Below, in pieces: positions 1-11,619 of a DNA stretch of 64,000 bases. The notes under the pieces are model-generated. The model ran no database searches. It was given only the letters and a program-made list of their open reading frames with translations, and had not been told where the DNA came from. A program made the translations under genes and the position numbers. Within the stretch, counting starts at the first letter, position 1, and each line of letters starts with the position of its first letter. The stretch covers positions 710,301,389-710,365,388 of the forward strand of contig NC_064616.1 in assembly GCF_023898315.1 (NCBI RefSeq), in the 5' to 3' direction. This DNA is from Schistocerca nitens. Taxonomy: Eukaryota > Arthropoda > Insecta > Orthoptera > Acrididae.

Positions 1-885
1 GGAGAGCCAGGCTTCACAAAACTCTACCACTGGGTGAGCACGATGTATGAGACAGGCGAAATACCCTCAGACTTCAAGAAGAATGTAATAATTCCAATTC
101 AAAGAAAGCAGGTTCTGACAGGTGTTAATATTACCAACTATCAGTTTAATATGTCATGGTTGCAAAATACTAACACGAATTCTTTATATAAGAATGGAAA
201 AAGTGATAGAAGCTGAACTTGGGAAAGATCAGTTTGGATTTCGGAGATATGTAGGAACATACAAGGGAATACTGACCCTACGATTCCTCTTAGAACAAAG
301 ATTCAAGCAAGGCAAACCTCCGTTTATAGAATTTGTAGACTTCAGAGAAAGCTTTTGACAATGTTGACAGGAATATTCTGTTCGAAATTCCGAAGGTAGT
401 GGGGTAAAGTACACGAAGCGAAAGACTCTTTACAACTTGAACACAAACCAGACAGTAGTTATAAGAGTCATGGGGCATGAAAGAGAAGCAGTTGTTGAGA
501 AGGGAGTGAGACAGGTTTTTAACCTTTTCCTGATGTTATTCAGTCTGTACATTGGGCAAGAAGTAAAGGAAACCAAAGAAAAACTTGGAGTAGGAATTAA
601 AGCCCAGGGAGAAGAAATAAAAACTTTGAAGTTTGCTGATGACACTGTAGTTCTGTCAGAGACAGGAAAGGGCTTGGAAGAGCAGCTGAACCAAATGACA
701 GTGTCTTGACAGGAGGATATAGGATGAATATCAACAAAAGCAAAACAAAGATAATAGAATGTAGTCGAATTAAATCAAGTGATGTTGAGCGTATTAGATT
801 AGGAAACGAGGCGCTTAAAGTAGTAGACGATTTTTGCTTGTTACGGCACAGAGTAATACGGGTTCCAAGTTGTAATATTTTTAAT
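1..885 (+). mobile_element. Degraded LINE reverse transcriptase fragment
   Basis: This is a decayed non-LTR retrotransposon reverse transcriptase that runs in from the left edge of the window. In broken plus-strand frames I read the fragments IPSDFKKNVIIP (about 61-99), QFGFRRYVGT (231-260) and FADDTVV (about 631-651). The last carries the FADD form of the catalytic box, followed by a Lys-rich stretch (NINKSKTKI) near 727. Several frameshifts and stops separate these blocks, so no functional protein is made. The order of motifs is as in RTE-like or related insect LINEs, but I cannot fix the clade. Endonuclease and 5' parts would lie outside the window. Confidence 0.8.
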
Positions 886-1939
886 GGAGTTCAGGCACCT
901 TGACATAAGATAGGCTGGTTACGCCACGATTAGCGGCGGACCAGGAAGCACGGTGATGCGAGACAGACGGGCAGCGCAGTTTGCAACTCTGCAGTAGCTG
1001 AGTGAGAGAGAGCACACGCAGCGGGAAAACAGAAAAGGACAGCGACTAAGCAAAATAACACGCACGCTCGTTCCCGCGGTGGGATGCCGCAAGTAGCAAT
1101 ATATACGGCTCGGGAAAACATTCATAGACTAATTTAACTAGCTGTTGAGAGAGAATTAAAGCAAGGGTAGCAGAATAATGAGGCCACATGCGGTCATCGC
1201 TAGTAAACGGCACGTCACAGAACTACGGAGAGCTCTTTAAATACTGGAGTCCCAGCTCCAAGTAGGGGAGACCGGTTCAGGTCAGTGGGAAAAGTGGAGT
1301 CCGTGTCGACGACATTCTGTTCATGACTATGTTGTTTTAGTAAGTCTTGCCTCAGATCAACCAGTGCAGTACCAGCCAGCCATGGAGTGCTGCAGTGCTG
1401 AATTCCACTGACGAACTTTATGCTGTCACACACCGACCACTGCTGATGGGAGAGCTGATGAACTGCCTGCAGCAGTGTAGTACCAGATGCTGTACTCTCT
1501 GAGTGTGGGACGGAAGACGACGACGACAACCAGGGTTCCAGACGGACCACTGCCTTGGCGCATCCGGGTCCGGGTCCTACCAGGCCGGCAGTACTGGGTT
1601 CAACACCTGCTGCCTACACCACACCGCGAATGGGGTGGTCCAGGGAAGAAGAGGCACGGAGTAGGATCGAGTACACTCCCTCAGCCGGTAGCAGCTATCC
1701 ATGCTGTACCAGGCTCGGCTACGACGCAGGCGCAAGGACTGGAGTCGCGTCCGACATCGAGAGTCTGTCCGTGACCAGGGCAGGAGGCAACGATGGTCAA
1801 CAGTGCACCATCCTTTGTAAAGCTGTCACAATAAACGATTCACTGAATAATCATGTTTTCTCAGCGCCACGAGCGCTTCCAGACGATTCCTGACATTTTA
1901 CAGACGCCTCATTTGCTCGACCTCTCTGTGGTAGTAACT
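886..1939. other. Unassigned GC-rich stretch
   Basis: No gene or recognised repeat is visible here. Open frames at 1215-1550 and 1487-1893 are short, overlap on opposite strands and have a low-complexity composition. The GC-rich tone from about 1490 to 1800 differs from the neighbours and could be the untranslated or LTR part of an old retroelement, but nothing proves it. Confidence 0.4.
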
Positions 1940-2373
1940 GAATTTGCTATGACAGCCGTGGACTATGTGAACATTATCGCAGACGAGATGCATCCCTTCT
2001 TGCTTGTGTCATCCCCAAATAAAAGTGATGGCCTTTTTCAGAAAGATAACTGTCCACATCAATAGGCCAAAATCGTGCTACATTGCTTTAAGGAGCACTG
2101 TAGTGCGCTCACATAGAGATCTTGGCCACGAAATTCACCTGATGGAACATACCTGGAGACCTATCAGTTGCCAGCTCTGTGCCCATAAACCAATAAATCG
2201 TAATTCATGGAGATTCTGTGACCGTTTCATAGAAATCTGATGACACATACATCCAGAAATCTACCAAGAACTTGTTGACTCCATGCTACTCAGAATCGTT
2301 GCTGTGCTAGGTTCCAAACGTGGAGCCACATGCTATTAACCTGGTGGTGATAATGTTTTGGCTCATCAGTGTA
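1940..2373 (+). mobile_element. Tc1-like transposon 3' fragment
   Basis: The right end of a Tc1/mariner-type DNA transposon. The last bases, ending TCATCAGTGTA at 2373, read on the other strand as TACACTGATGAGCC, a very common insect Tc1-like terminal repeat. Upstream are corrupted transposase pieces on the plus strand, including HPFLLVS near 1992-2010 and a decayed C-terminal domain to about 2300. Multiple stops are present, and the left half and left terminal repeat are missing. Confidence 0.65.
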
Positions 2374-2448
2374 CATCTAAACAGTAACTTTCGTATTCGT
2401 ATTTAAGTGCTTGTCATCATTGAGGTTACTGTGTTAGTAGGTTAACCG

Positions 2449-2450
<2 letters not shown>

Positions 2451-2479
<29 letters not shown>
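2451..2479. repeat. (TC)n microsatellite
   Basis: A pure TC dinucleotide run of about 29 bases. Confidence 0.98.
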
Positions 2480-2482
<3 letters not shown>

Positions 2483-2497
2483 ACGTCTGACCAGTAG

Positions 2498-2635
2498 TCA
2501 ATTTCTCCGCACAGCAGGCAGGCTGTGCGGGCAGCTGCCCTGCCAGGAGGACCCGGGTAAACGGCTTCCATCAACACCGACATATTTCCTTGTATAGCCT
2601 GGGCTGTTTACCACAGAGCAGTGTGAGATTTGTGC
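2498..2635 (+). repeat. Dispersed direct repeat, block A, copy 1
   Basis: Clearly similar to 18405-18525. Both copies contain CAGGCAGGCTGTG, CTGCCAGGAGG and a GCCTGGGCTGTTTACCA motif in the same order and orientation. In both places block A is followed downstream by block B (3735-4260 and 18745-19270), so these are two copies of one longer repeat, each later split by insertions. An LTR-like origin is possible but unproven. Confidence 0.7.
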
Positions 2636-2855
2636 TTTTAACAGTGGGGGGGATGTCTTAGGGGGTTAGTATAATTACATATGTTACTTGCTTGGACCGT
2701 GGCGTTACCCATGGTTAAACAGTTATTTATAAATAGATGTTAATGCCGAAACTCACTATTCACGCGTATGCACTATCAGAAAAGCCATACCTTGTTATAT
2801 CTTTAAAAGTACATTATAGGAAAAGCTTATTTACAAAATCATCTACATACAGGTA

Positions 2856-3295
2856 TACGAGAGAAATTCAAAAAGTAAAGGCACATCTGTGAAAAGCTGT
2901 ACTTATTCTGATGATAGAAAGCTGAAACATGCGTTATTTTTCTACGTAACCTCCCTGGACTTCAATGCAGTTTTCCCGACGTTTTAAGAGTTTTTTTTCA
3001 TCAGAAAATACGTTTTTCGGTTGCATCTGTAACCAATTTTGCACCGCAGAAATGACGTCTTCATCACTTTCAAATCTATTTCCCTGTAGTGCTTCTGTTA
3101 CGGGTCCAAACCCGAGAAAATCGCTTGGAACCAGGTCTGGACTGTATAGTGGATGTTCCAGCACCTCGAATCTCAACTCCTTTATTGCGTCGGCTGTCCG
3201 TTTGGCAGAATGTGGGCGAGCGTTATCTTGCTGCAAGGTGACACCTCTTCACAGTTTTCCACGACGTTTGCATCTGATTGCAGGTTTTAGTTTCG
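2856..3295 (-). mobile_element. Mariner transposon fragment (transposase C-terminus plus terminal repeat)
   Basis: On the minus strand a reading frame (about 3236-2934) gives the C-terminal catalytic part of a mariner transposase. It includes DNARPHSA and the block YSPDLVPSDF, which carries the third catalytic Asp of the DD34D family. The frame ends with GGYVEK, a usual mariner C-terminus. Beyond its stop, at 2856-2876, lies the inner-strand terminal repeat TACGAGAGAAATTCAAAAAGT beside a TA. The N-terminal half is absent: similarity is lost by about 3295 after an in-frame stop near 3243. This is a dead 5'-truncated copy. Confidence 0.85.
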
Positions 3296-3640
3296 TACGC
3301 AACACATCACATCCACCATACAATACAGACCTGGCTCCAAAGCCTCGTTTACGCTGGGGCGACGTCTTGCAACGTTGTGGCATGCTACGGAAATGTGGCG
3401 TGCGTCATCTTGTCATTTAGTTCTAAATGTTTTGAAATGCTTAACTACTGCATAACACTTTTTCAAGATTAATAAGCAAACATATTAATAATACTAATAT
3501 TAAGACTGTATTAAAAACTTTCAGTGTTCGGCTCCACAAATTTAAATTGTATGTAAAGTTTTACTACAGTGCGTGGGAAATAAACATCCCAGGTTGGGAT
3601 GCATAAACTAAAACCAGAGGAGGGGATGGTCTGATGCAGA

Positions 3641-3684
3641 GGGGGGGGGGGGGGGGTTAAATCCCCCCCATCCCCCCCCCCCCC
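3641..3684. repeat. Poly-G / poly-C inverted tract
   Basis: Sixteen Gs are followed after a few bases by two C runs, so the single strand could fold into a GC-only hairpin or form a G-quadruplex. It is probably a simple-sequence or assembly-prone tract. Confidence 0.85.
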
Positions 3685-3734
3685 TGCAAATCGCACACTG
3701 CCACAGAGTTACGCATCACCTCGACAGCATATCA

Positions 3735-4260
3735 GGTCGCCAACCTCGCAGACAGGCAGCGTGTCTGGAGCAGCAAAGAGCACTTTCGTTAGGGCACAAT
3801 TTACTACGCAAGGTAACATGTCCTCACAACGCCAATTTGATATCTGTCTGCTATTTAGGTCACTGTGGGATAGTGTAAAGTCAGTTATGCCCTACACCTC
3901 AAGTCAACATTGCCAGCCGTTCCATCTGGCCACATCAGCAATTCAGTTCCAGCGCTACCAGTTGGCGTTTGCAGCAGTTTCGTCTCAGAACTCCAAGCCA
4001 TAAGACTGGCCCAGTTCGTCCTGGTCTGCACTAGCAGCACATCAGCCTTCACACACTGGCAGCACAGGTCCAGTAACATCCCAGGTCTTCACGCAGCCTG
4101 TCAAGACTGTAGGGTTCGTCATGTACGCAGATCACAACAACGTCACAGCAAAGATAATTCTGTTGTATATATTTTTATGGACATTCATCGAAAGATATTA
4201 TAATTGAGTTTCGTTAGTAAAGTTTCTTTTAAAAATGTCTTTGATATCTTTTCAGGACAA
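3735..4260 (+). repeat. Dispersed direct repeat, block B, copy 1
   Basis: Matches 18760-19270 in the same orientation. Shared landmarks are GACAGGCAGCGTG, CAGTTCCAGCGCTACCAGTTGGC, GCCCAGTTC-TCCTGGTCTGCA and a shared AT-rich end followed by CAGGA and a GTACTT- or ATACTT-like motif. The copies are well diverged. No long ORF is conserved between them, which argues for a non-coding repeat such as an LTR or a non-autonomous element. Confidence 0.7.
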
Positions 4261-4379
4261 GGATACTTCAGTGGTGATGAGGCTGTTTCTCACATGCGTT
4301 AGCTGAATGTTATGATGTCCTTTCTTCTCTCATCTGCCATGCTGTGTCCATGTGTGTGGAAGTACATTGTTGTTGTTGT

Positions 4380-6435
4380 TATTTTCTACATCTACATCTA
4401 CATTTATACTCCGCAAGCCACCCAACGGTGTGTGGCGGAGGGCACTTTACGTGCCACTGTCATTACCTCCCTTTCCTGTTCCAGTCGCGTATGGTTCGCG
4501 GGAAGAACGACTGTCTGAAAGCCTCCGTGCGCGCTCTAATCTCTCTAATTTTACATTCGTGATCTCCTCGGGAGGTATAAGTAGGGGGAAGCAATATATT
4601 CGATACCTCATCCAGAAACGCACCCTCTCGAAACCTGGCGAGCAAGCTACACCGCGATGCAGAGCGCCTCTCCTGCAGAGTCTGCCACTTGAGTTTGTTA
4701 AACATCTCCGTAACGCTATCACGGTTACCAAATGACCCTGTGACGAAACGCGCCGCTCTTCTTTGGATCTTCTCTATCTCCTCCGTCAACCCGATCTGGT
4801 ACGGATCCCACACTGATGAGCAATACTCAAATATAGGTCGAACGAGTGTTTTGTAAGCCACCTCCTTTGTTGATGGACTACATTTTCTAAGGACTCTCCC
4901 AATGAATCTCAACCTGGTACCCGCCTTACCAACAATTAATTTTATATGATCGTTCCACTTCAAATCGTTCCGCACGCATACTCCCAGATATTTTACAGAA
5001 GTAACTGCTACCACTGTTTGTTCCGCTATCATATAATCATACAATAAAGGATCCTTCTTTCTATGTATTCGCAATACATTACATTTGTCTATGTTAAGGG
5101 TCAGTTGCCACTCCCTGCACCAAGTGCCTATCCGCTGCAGATCTTCCTGCATTTCGCTACAATTTTCTAATGCTGCAACTTCTCTGTATACTACAGCATC
5201 ATCCGCGAAAAGCCGCATGGGACTTCCGACACTATCTACTAGGTCATTTATATATATTGTGAAAAGCAATGGTCCCATAACACTACCCTGTGGCACGCCA
5301 GAGGTTACTTTAACGTCTGTAGACGTCTCTCCATTGATAACAACATGCTGTGTTCTGTTTGCTAAAAACTCTTCAATCCAGCCACACAGCTGGTCTGATA
5401 TTCCGTAGGCTCTTACTTTGTTTATCAGGCGACAGTGCGGAACTGTATCGAACGCCTTCCGGAAGTCAAGAAAAATAGCATCTACCTGGGAGCCTGTATC
5501 TAATATTTTCTGGGTCTCATGAACAAATAAAGTGAGTTGGGTCTCACACGATCGCTGTTTCTGGAATCCATGTTGATTCCTGCATAGTAGATTCTGGGTT
5601 TCCAAAAACGACATGATACTAGAGCAAAAAACATGTTCTAAAATTCTACAACAGATCGACGTCAGAGATATAGGTCTATAGTTTTGCGCATCTGCTCGAC
5701 GACCCTTCTTGAAGACTGGGACTACCTGTGCTCTCTTCCAATCATTTGGAACCTTCCGTTCCTCTAGAGACTTGCGGTACACGGCTGTTAGAAGGGGGGC
5801 AAGTTCTTTCGCGTACTCTGTGTAGAATCGAATTGGTATCCCGTCAGGTCCAGTGGACTTTCCTCGGTTGAGTGATTCCAGTTGCTTTTCTATTCCCTGG
5901 ACACTTATTTCGATGTCAGCCATTTTTTCGTTTGTGCGAGGATTTAGAGAAGGAACTGCAGTGCGGTCTTCCTCTGTGAAACAGCTTTGGAAAAAGGTGT
6001 TTAGTATTTCAGCTTTACGCGTGTCATCCTCTGTTTCAATGCCATCATCATCCCGGAGTATCTGGATATGCTGTTTCGAGCCACTTACTGATTTAACGTA
6101 AGACCAGAACTTCCTAGGATTTTCTGTCAAGTCGGTACATAGAATTTTACTTACGAATTCATTGAACGCTTCACGCATAGCCCTCCTTACGCTAACTTTG
6201 ACATCGTTTAGCTTCTGTTTGTCTGAGAGGTTTTGGCTGCGTTTAAACTTAGAGTGAAGTTCTCTTTGCTTTCGCAGTAGTTTCCTAACTTTGTTGTTGT
6301 ACCACGGTGGGTTTTTCCCGTCCCTCACAGTTTTACTCGGCACGTACCTGTCTAAAACGCATTTCACTATTGCCTTGAACTTTTTCCATAAACACTTCGT
6401 TGTTGTCTTCTCTCCTCTCGTTTGCCACACTTCAA
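4380..6435 (-). mobile_element. CR1-like LINE, 5'-truncated
   Basis: A non-LTR retrotransposon lying in the minus orientation. Its 3' end is at about 4380, where the minus strand finishes in repeats of the hexamer GATGTA after a short 3' UTR containing GCCGCCAC-like GTGTGTGGCGGAG. It lacks the endonuclease half and starts abruptly near 6435, as expected for 5' truncation during target-primed reverse transcription. A shorter copy of the same family lies at 17640-18036 with the same hexamer tail. I could not find a clear target-site duplication. Confidence 0.9.
4463..6430 (-). CDS. LINE ORF2 reverse transcriptase (endonuclease missing), open over 655 codons
   Basis: The reading frame is uninterrupted, which is notable in this decayed region. 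It begins in the linker after the (missing) endonuclease domain and carries a complete reverse transcriptase. Visible blocks in order are GPDGIPIRFY, QNYRPISLTS, QHGFQKQRSC, the palm block DFRKAFDTVPH, SGVPQGSVMGPLLF and FADD at residues about 408-411, which is the catalytic metal-binding site. These are followed by a thumb region and a C-terminal block ending FFPRTIRDWN. The order and the C-terminus are typical of CR1-clade elements. The ATG at 6430 is only the first Met of the truncated frame. Without the endonuclease this copy cannot move by itself. The intact frame suggests recent insertion. Confidence 0.92.
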   Translation of the reverse strand: MWQTRGEKTTTKCLWKKFKAIVKCVLDRYVPSKTVRDGKNPPWYNNKVRKLLRKQRELHSKFKRSQNLSDKQKLNDVKVSVRRAMREAFNEFVSKILCTDLTENPRKFWSYVKSVSGSKQHIQILRDDDGIETEDDTRKAEILNTFFQSCFTEEDRTAVPSLNPRTNEKMADIEISVQGIEKQLESLNRGKSTGPDGIPIRFYTEYAKELAPLLTAVYRKSLEERKVPNDWKRAQVVPVFKKGRRADAQNYRPISLTSICCRILEHVFCSSIMSFLETQNLLCRNQHGFQKQRSCETQLTLFVHETQKILDTGSQVDAIFLDFRKAFDTVPHCRLINKVRAYGISDQLCGWIEEFLANRTQHVVINGETSTDVKVTSGVPQGSVMGPLLFTIYINDLVDSVGSPMRLFADDAVVYREVAALENCSEMQEDLQRIGTWCREWQLTLNIDKCNVLRIHRKKDPLLYDYMIAEQTVVAVTSVKYLGVCVRNDLKWNDHIKLIVGKAGTRLRFIGRVLRKCSPSTKEVAYKTLVRPIFEYCSSVWDPYQIGLTEEIEKIQRRAARFVTGSFGNRDSVTEMFNKLKWQTLQERRSASRCSLLARFREGAFLDEVSNILLPPTYTSRGDHECKIREIRARTEAFRQSFFPRTIRDWNRKGR

Positions 6436-7061
6436 TGGGATAAGGTAAAAGTGTGTCCTGATGCTGTCGTCTCTCAAAGGTTTTATACTTCTGTGTTCTT
6501 TCTGTCTGGTTTTAGTTTGTCTGTGTATTGATTTGTTTGTGGGAGCAGATTCTGTTTTCACATTCCTCATCATGGGCTAGTTAGTTTTGCTGGGACAGTG
6601 TTTTTCTGCTTATTCTTTGCATTCACGATTATGACATCTGGGTGCTGTTTTTCGTCCGTGTGGCAGGTTTCTTAATAGTTATTTTTTCTCCTTGGTTCAG
6701 GCGGTTCGTTAACGTGTGTCCCTGAGTGTCTCCTCATTCACACTGCTGGTCTAAGTTATTTTCAGTATTGCAGGATTCGTCTTTCTCATTCATTGGCAGT
6801 GTTTTCATGCACAGTTTACTTATTCAAGTGTCTCATAATGTCTGTCTTATCATAAGAGCTTTTAATGTCTGAAGACGTCTGCTTACATAAGCAGCAGATA
6901 TGGAAACTGTTACAGGGCGTAACTCAGTTCACTCAGGTTTTGGCTACTACACTCACATCTTGGCACGCCGCTCCCACACGTGCGCTGCTTTTTCATGAAG
7001 TCAGAAAGACGATTAGGACCTGTACCGTAAACAGGTGGAGTTGCTATGGCAGCACTAGGCA
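6436..7061. other. No feature seen
   Basis: AT-rich sequence between the LINE and the inverted-repeat element. Only short frames such as 6865-7086 occur, and nothing in them is recognisable. Confidence 0.4.
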
Positions 7062-8150
7062 GATGGTGGCATCGGTGCAATTTTGATATCAAATTCATAT
7101 GCAAATTAATTAAATTGATCAGTTAATTCCCCCCGATCACATCCACTGCCACCCCGACCCCACCCACCCCAACCCCCAGATGATGTCATGTGTTTTTCTC
7201 GGCCTGCACGAGGGCCCAGCTGCCTCCCCCTCCCTCTCTCCCCCTCCCCCTCCCCTCCCCCTAGTACTCTATTGGCCAGAATTTCGAATTTTGATGGGGA
7301 TTTCTTTGTCCCAGGGCTGTGATGATACCCCCCCCCCCTCCCTGCCACCCAGGAATTGGTGGTAAATTAAAAATGGCGATACCCTTCTGGGACTCGAACC
7401 CTGGTCGTTCTGGAAGGAGAACACAAGTGCACCCCCTAACACAACTAAACCACCAGAGGCACTTGAAACACGGGAAATTAAAAATGGCGGTGCCCTTTCT
7501 GGGACTCAAACCCTGGTTCTACTGGATGGAAAGCCCAAATGTACGCCCCCGCCCGCCCCCCCCTCCCCCCCCCCCTCGCCCGCAACACATGGAAACTGTC
7601 CAGATGCAGGAGAGGAACGTTAGGTTAGTGTACTTTGTTTATTTTGGTTGGGAAAATATGTAATTAATCATAAAATCAGGCCTAATTACACAACTATATG
7701 CATAGTGCTACATGAAGACGGCCTAAAATCGTAATACAACTCAAAAACTGACGATACCATACAACTGGTGTCATCCTGCTGGGAAAAAATTTCGCAATAC
7801 CACTCGAAGCTAGTGACAAACACACTCAAACTCTACCCTTCACCTAAAGCTGGCGGGAAAAAGGCAGATGTGTAAGGTAATATATTTTCTTTAGTTGGAA
7901 GTATGGTCAAGAGACGAGGCGCTGGTGTTGAACAGAGAGGAGTTTAAAAAGTGTATTACCTGTAAGCATACGGTATCTATCATTGTTTGACGTCAGAGTT
8001 CGCTACAGACGCTTGCTCAAAAACCACCATGAATCCCATGTAACCAAAGCCACTACATTCTACCACAACTGATGGAAACAGTGCATCACAGTTCTAATTA
8101 CATTTCGAAATTGTTGTGTAAAAACCGGCCATAATGCAACACATGTACTG
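7062..8150 (+). repeat. Left ~1 kb inverted-repeat arm
   Basis: Pairs with 15600-16633 on the other strand. Landmarks shared after reverse complementing are GATGATGTCATGTGTTT, TATTGGCCAGAATTTCGAA, GGAAACTGTCCAGATGCAGG, ACTATATGCATAGTGCTACA and TTTAAAAAGTGTATTACCTG. It also holds runs of C and T (7220-7262, 7328-7340, 7548-7575), and a region around 7350-7400 that repeats itself near 7470-7530. Confidence 0.9.
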
Positions 8151-8157
8151 GGAAATT

Positions 8158-8250
8158 CGTTGTTCTAAAAGACTGCAGAGCAGTGGCAGTTGAACATGCA
8201 GGGAAAATCGTTGACCTAAAAGACTGCAGAGGAGCGGCAGTTGAACATTC
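8158..8250. repeat. Two-copy tandem repeat, about 47-bp unit
   Basis: The phrase CTAAAAGACTGCAGAG followed by GGCAGTTGAACAT occurs twice in succession with small changes. Confidence 0.85.
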
Positions 8251-8330
8251 GTTCTCATTGATAGGCACTGACAAACTGCTGAAAATTGAGGCCCTCTTAC
8301 CTCCCCTCATGCCTCCTCTCCTTCCCTCCC

Positions 8331-8381
8331 TCCCTCCATCCATCCATCCATCCATCTATCCATCCATCCATCCATCCATCT
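8331..8381. repeat. (CCAT)n microsatellite
   Basis: A run of CCAT tetranucleotides with one CTAT variant, preceded by a CCCT-rich tract. Confidence 0.95.
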
Positions 8382-8424
8382 GAGAGGACACAGGCTTTCT
8401 CAAACAGTCAGCTACTCCACTGTG

Positions 8425-9265
8425 CTTTGCATGGTCGCCAACTGCCTTGAGGCGACACTCCTTCGCCAACACAATAACATGTATAGTCAACCAAACAATC
8501 TGAGATAAAAGGACGGCCACCCCAGTGCAACTTGTTCATATAAAATATAGCAACACAGCCCCCAAACTCCACGGCTGTGTCCGGCGACCACCCAAAGTAT
8601 ACAATACACCCCCCTCCCCCCTCGACCCCAACAGCTCGCAATTCTGCGATGGAGAACAACTGTATTTATTGTCAACGCAACTCTTTGGTTCAAACGGCTC
8701 TGAGCACTATGGGACTTAACATCTGAGGTCATCAGTCCCCTAGAACTTAGAACTACTTAAACCTAACTAACCTAAGGACATCACACACATCCATGCCCGA
8801 GGCAGGATTCGAACCTGCCACGGTAACGGTCGCGCGGTTCCAGACTGAAGCGCCTAGAAGCGCTCGGCCACACCGGCCGGCCAACGCAACTCTTTCTTAC
8901 AATCAGTTAAACGTATTCATCGGAAAGACTGGACTCCTCTGGAACAACAACGAAATTGCGGAGGACGCTCCAGATCGCTTTTTCAAATGGCTAGCTGCTC
9001 TGCCGAGCTCTTTTTCTGTAGCCCACTGCCACCCCTCTCCAGTCACTGGTCTCACCAGACCTCCATGGTCACTCGTGGTATGCAGCCTGCCTTGAGGCAA
9101 TGGCCATTTGGCAACAGAAAGGGGAAATTCAGCAGCACTGCCGCATGATTACGTCCGGCCACCGCCCACAGTAGACTCGCCCCCCTCCCCTCCCCCCTCC
9201 CACGCCCGCTGTTCTGCAATGGAGAACAATTGTATTTAACATCAACACGTCTCTTACAATCAAGC
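8425..9265. repeat. Degenerate direct duplication flanking a SINE
   Basis: The segment about 8425-8672 is similar to 9075-9265. Both contain TGCCTTGAGGC, a CCGGC-ACC-CCCA motif, a C-rich tract and ATGGAGAACAA-TGTATTTA. A SINE (8687-8881) inserted just after the first copy. Confidence 0.65.
8687..8881 (-). mobile_element. tRNA-derived SINE, 14-bp target duplication
   Basis: A minus-strand copy of the common SINE in this window. On the minus strand it starts with a tRNA-like head (A-box near TGGCCGAGCGCTT, B-box GGTTCGAATCCTGCC), followed by the conserved body GATGTCCTTAGGTTAGTT and a tail ending in AACCATTT-like sequence. It is bounded by the direct repeat CAACGCAACTCTTT at 8673-8686 and 8882-8895, showing target-primed insertion. 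Confidence 0.95.
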
Positions 9266-11619
9266 ACCTATTAAAAAAGGAGAACACAATCGCGACGATA
9301 ATAAATGTCCTCTTTCCACGAAAATAGGTGCAGTTCATTTTCTTTAAGTTCCATCAGAAAAATCGGTATAGTTTTTACGGTCGAATGCAGAATACAATTT
9401 GCATCTCATCATTTTGTGACGTCCAACAAAGTGCCCTGCCACCAACCACAAATGATCAGCAGAGACATTTTGGCTCTGCATAAAATCAGGAAAAAGAAAC
9501 TTCGACTGCTTTACTGCAAAAATTACAGATCACCGCAGAGTGCCCTCATTATCTTGAAGCCGTCATCGGCGTAAAGAAAAAGCGATAATTTAAACTCCAA
9601 AGAAAGAAAGCCTATATCAAGCAATTTATTTCAGCTTGACGGACAAATTATAAAACCTGAGAGCATCTCTCACATTCAGTGTCTGTAAATAAATTGTCAT
9701 GCACGTGTGTATTACAAACATTTCAGACATGTGAAATAACATTAGAGAATACAATCTTTCACGTCATTGGCTCACGTGTCGAAAAAAAAAACACATTCAT
9801 TTTATGTTCGGCAACAACAAGCTATAACTCAAGAGGACGTAGATGTTTTGTACACTGTGGCACATCTCGTTTTATCAGTGTGATGCTATATCATACTAGT
9901 ATTTACGAAACAAATCTTGAGAGCCTGTCTCGCCTTGTGTAGGTGGGAGATTGAAATTTCATTAAAAGATATCGCTGCAATGAGAAAGATAAGAAACGCC
10001 TGTGAAGAATCATTCCGTGGTGCCCTAGCCATTTCCTCCTCCCACCAGGTGGTACGTCATTGATTTCAAATTGATAGGCTAAGTAATTAAATTGATCATA
10101 AGAGTTAGTTTACATGGTGAGTAATTTTTTTTTTCAGTAGTCGGATTCACTCACCAGGTAGGTCAAATGGGAATCCGTGGAGGGAAGATGATGATCTTTT
10201 CGAGGAACACTGTTGAGAACTGACACATGAAGCTGACTGCAGAGAGATTCCACAGCCCACCCCATACATGTCGCATAAGAACCGCAGTATTAAAAACACA
10301 ATCATGCCAACTATGTTAACATCACCCTACATAAAAAGCGTTATTGAGTCTACAGGGACACACAACTTGCTGATAATGTTACGCTTTTTGGTAGAAATGC
10401 TGTCTGCGATTTGCAATCAAGTCTGTCCATTCTACCACATACTTGCATTGGATGCTGTCTTTAAATGATTACAGCCACTGGTGAATCATATTTGTGCCAC
10501 TCTAATATCTCGAAACGAGTCACCTTTTTCGAACCTATCCTATACAGCAAAAACTTCAGCGCTGTTTTTTAGACAGTCCCTGTGCATCTTGTTCATGCTC
10601 CTCAGTCTCCGCCCCGCCCTCCCTGTAGCTCCGTCCATGTGAATCATCCCAGTTTAAGTCGGACCTGAACGGAAGTTGGAGAGTGCAATATGTAAGACCG
10701 TCTGGATCTCGTGGAGAAACAGGACGAGCTGAGTTAACGCGACAGGAGCGCGTTTTGACCACTCGGTGGAAATGGGAACATGTTGTCGTAGCTTCGCCAA
10801 CCGTGTATAATGTGTAAGGCCAACGCCAAACGAAGCTTTCCCCTACAACAGAAGGTAGTAGAAAAGATAGTACATCAGTTACGGTGGTGTTTCTTGTTGG
10901 GAAAATTAGGAAATCTCCACATCATACAGGGTATGGAGAAAGAGTGAGGATTTTGCTACTGCATTGCAACACATCTCCAAACTGTGTACAGGTAGTGCAG
11001 TCCAAAGGAGATCTACATCTCTCAGGATGCATTCATGTCTATCACCCAAACATTCTCTTCCACCTCAGTATTTAGTACCATCTAACAGAGAAAACCTATG
11101 AACTATAAAATCTCCGCTAACATCATCCATTACAGAACTCGATAAGATATTACCATATCCCTGTCTTCTGATACATCTGAAACAAATACAGTCTGCTTTC
11201 CGGCACTGAGCATATGTGGCGATCCTATTAAATATACAGGTATTGGTTCATTGGAGCACGTGGCTCATGATCGAAGTCACTACCACATACTGTTGTAAGG
11301 TTTCGTCAACTGTACTGTAGATGGACCATATCCAACAGATATTCATTCACATGAGAGGGTTCCTGTATTGTTCCTTCATAAGCAGTTCAATACATTGTTT
11401 TTTTTGTTGTTGATGTAACACATCCAATCAGTGTACACCACCAAACACTTTGTTTTTTCTACCATGACTTGGAGGTCTGTGTCAGCTGCTGCTAAACCAA
11501 CGTTGAACGTTTCGATCCTTTGGCTCTCACAGAAAGCTGAACATTGTATGGCGTCAACTGTACAGCTACCACAACACAAACTGCTAGAAATAAAACACAG
11601 AGGCGATGTTTGTCATTGA

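Noticed and set aside
8331..8381. CRISPR-like or satellite array
   Set aside because: It is a simple tetranucleotide microsatellite without spacers. No CRISPR array exists in this eukaryotic window.
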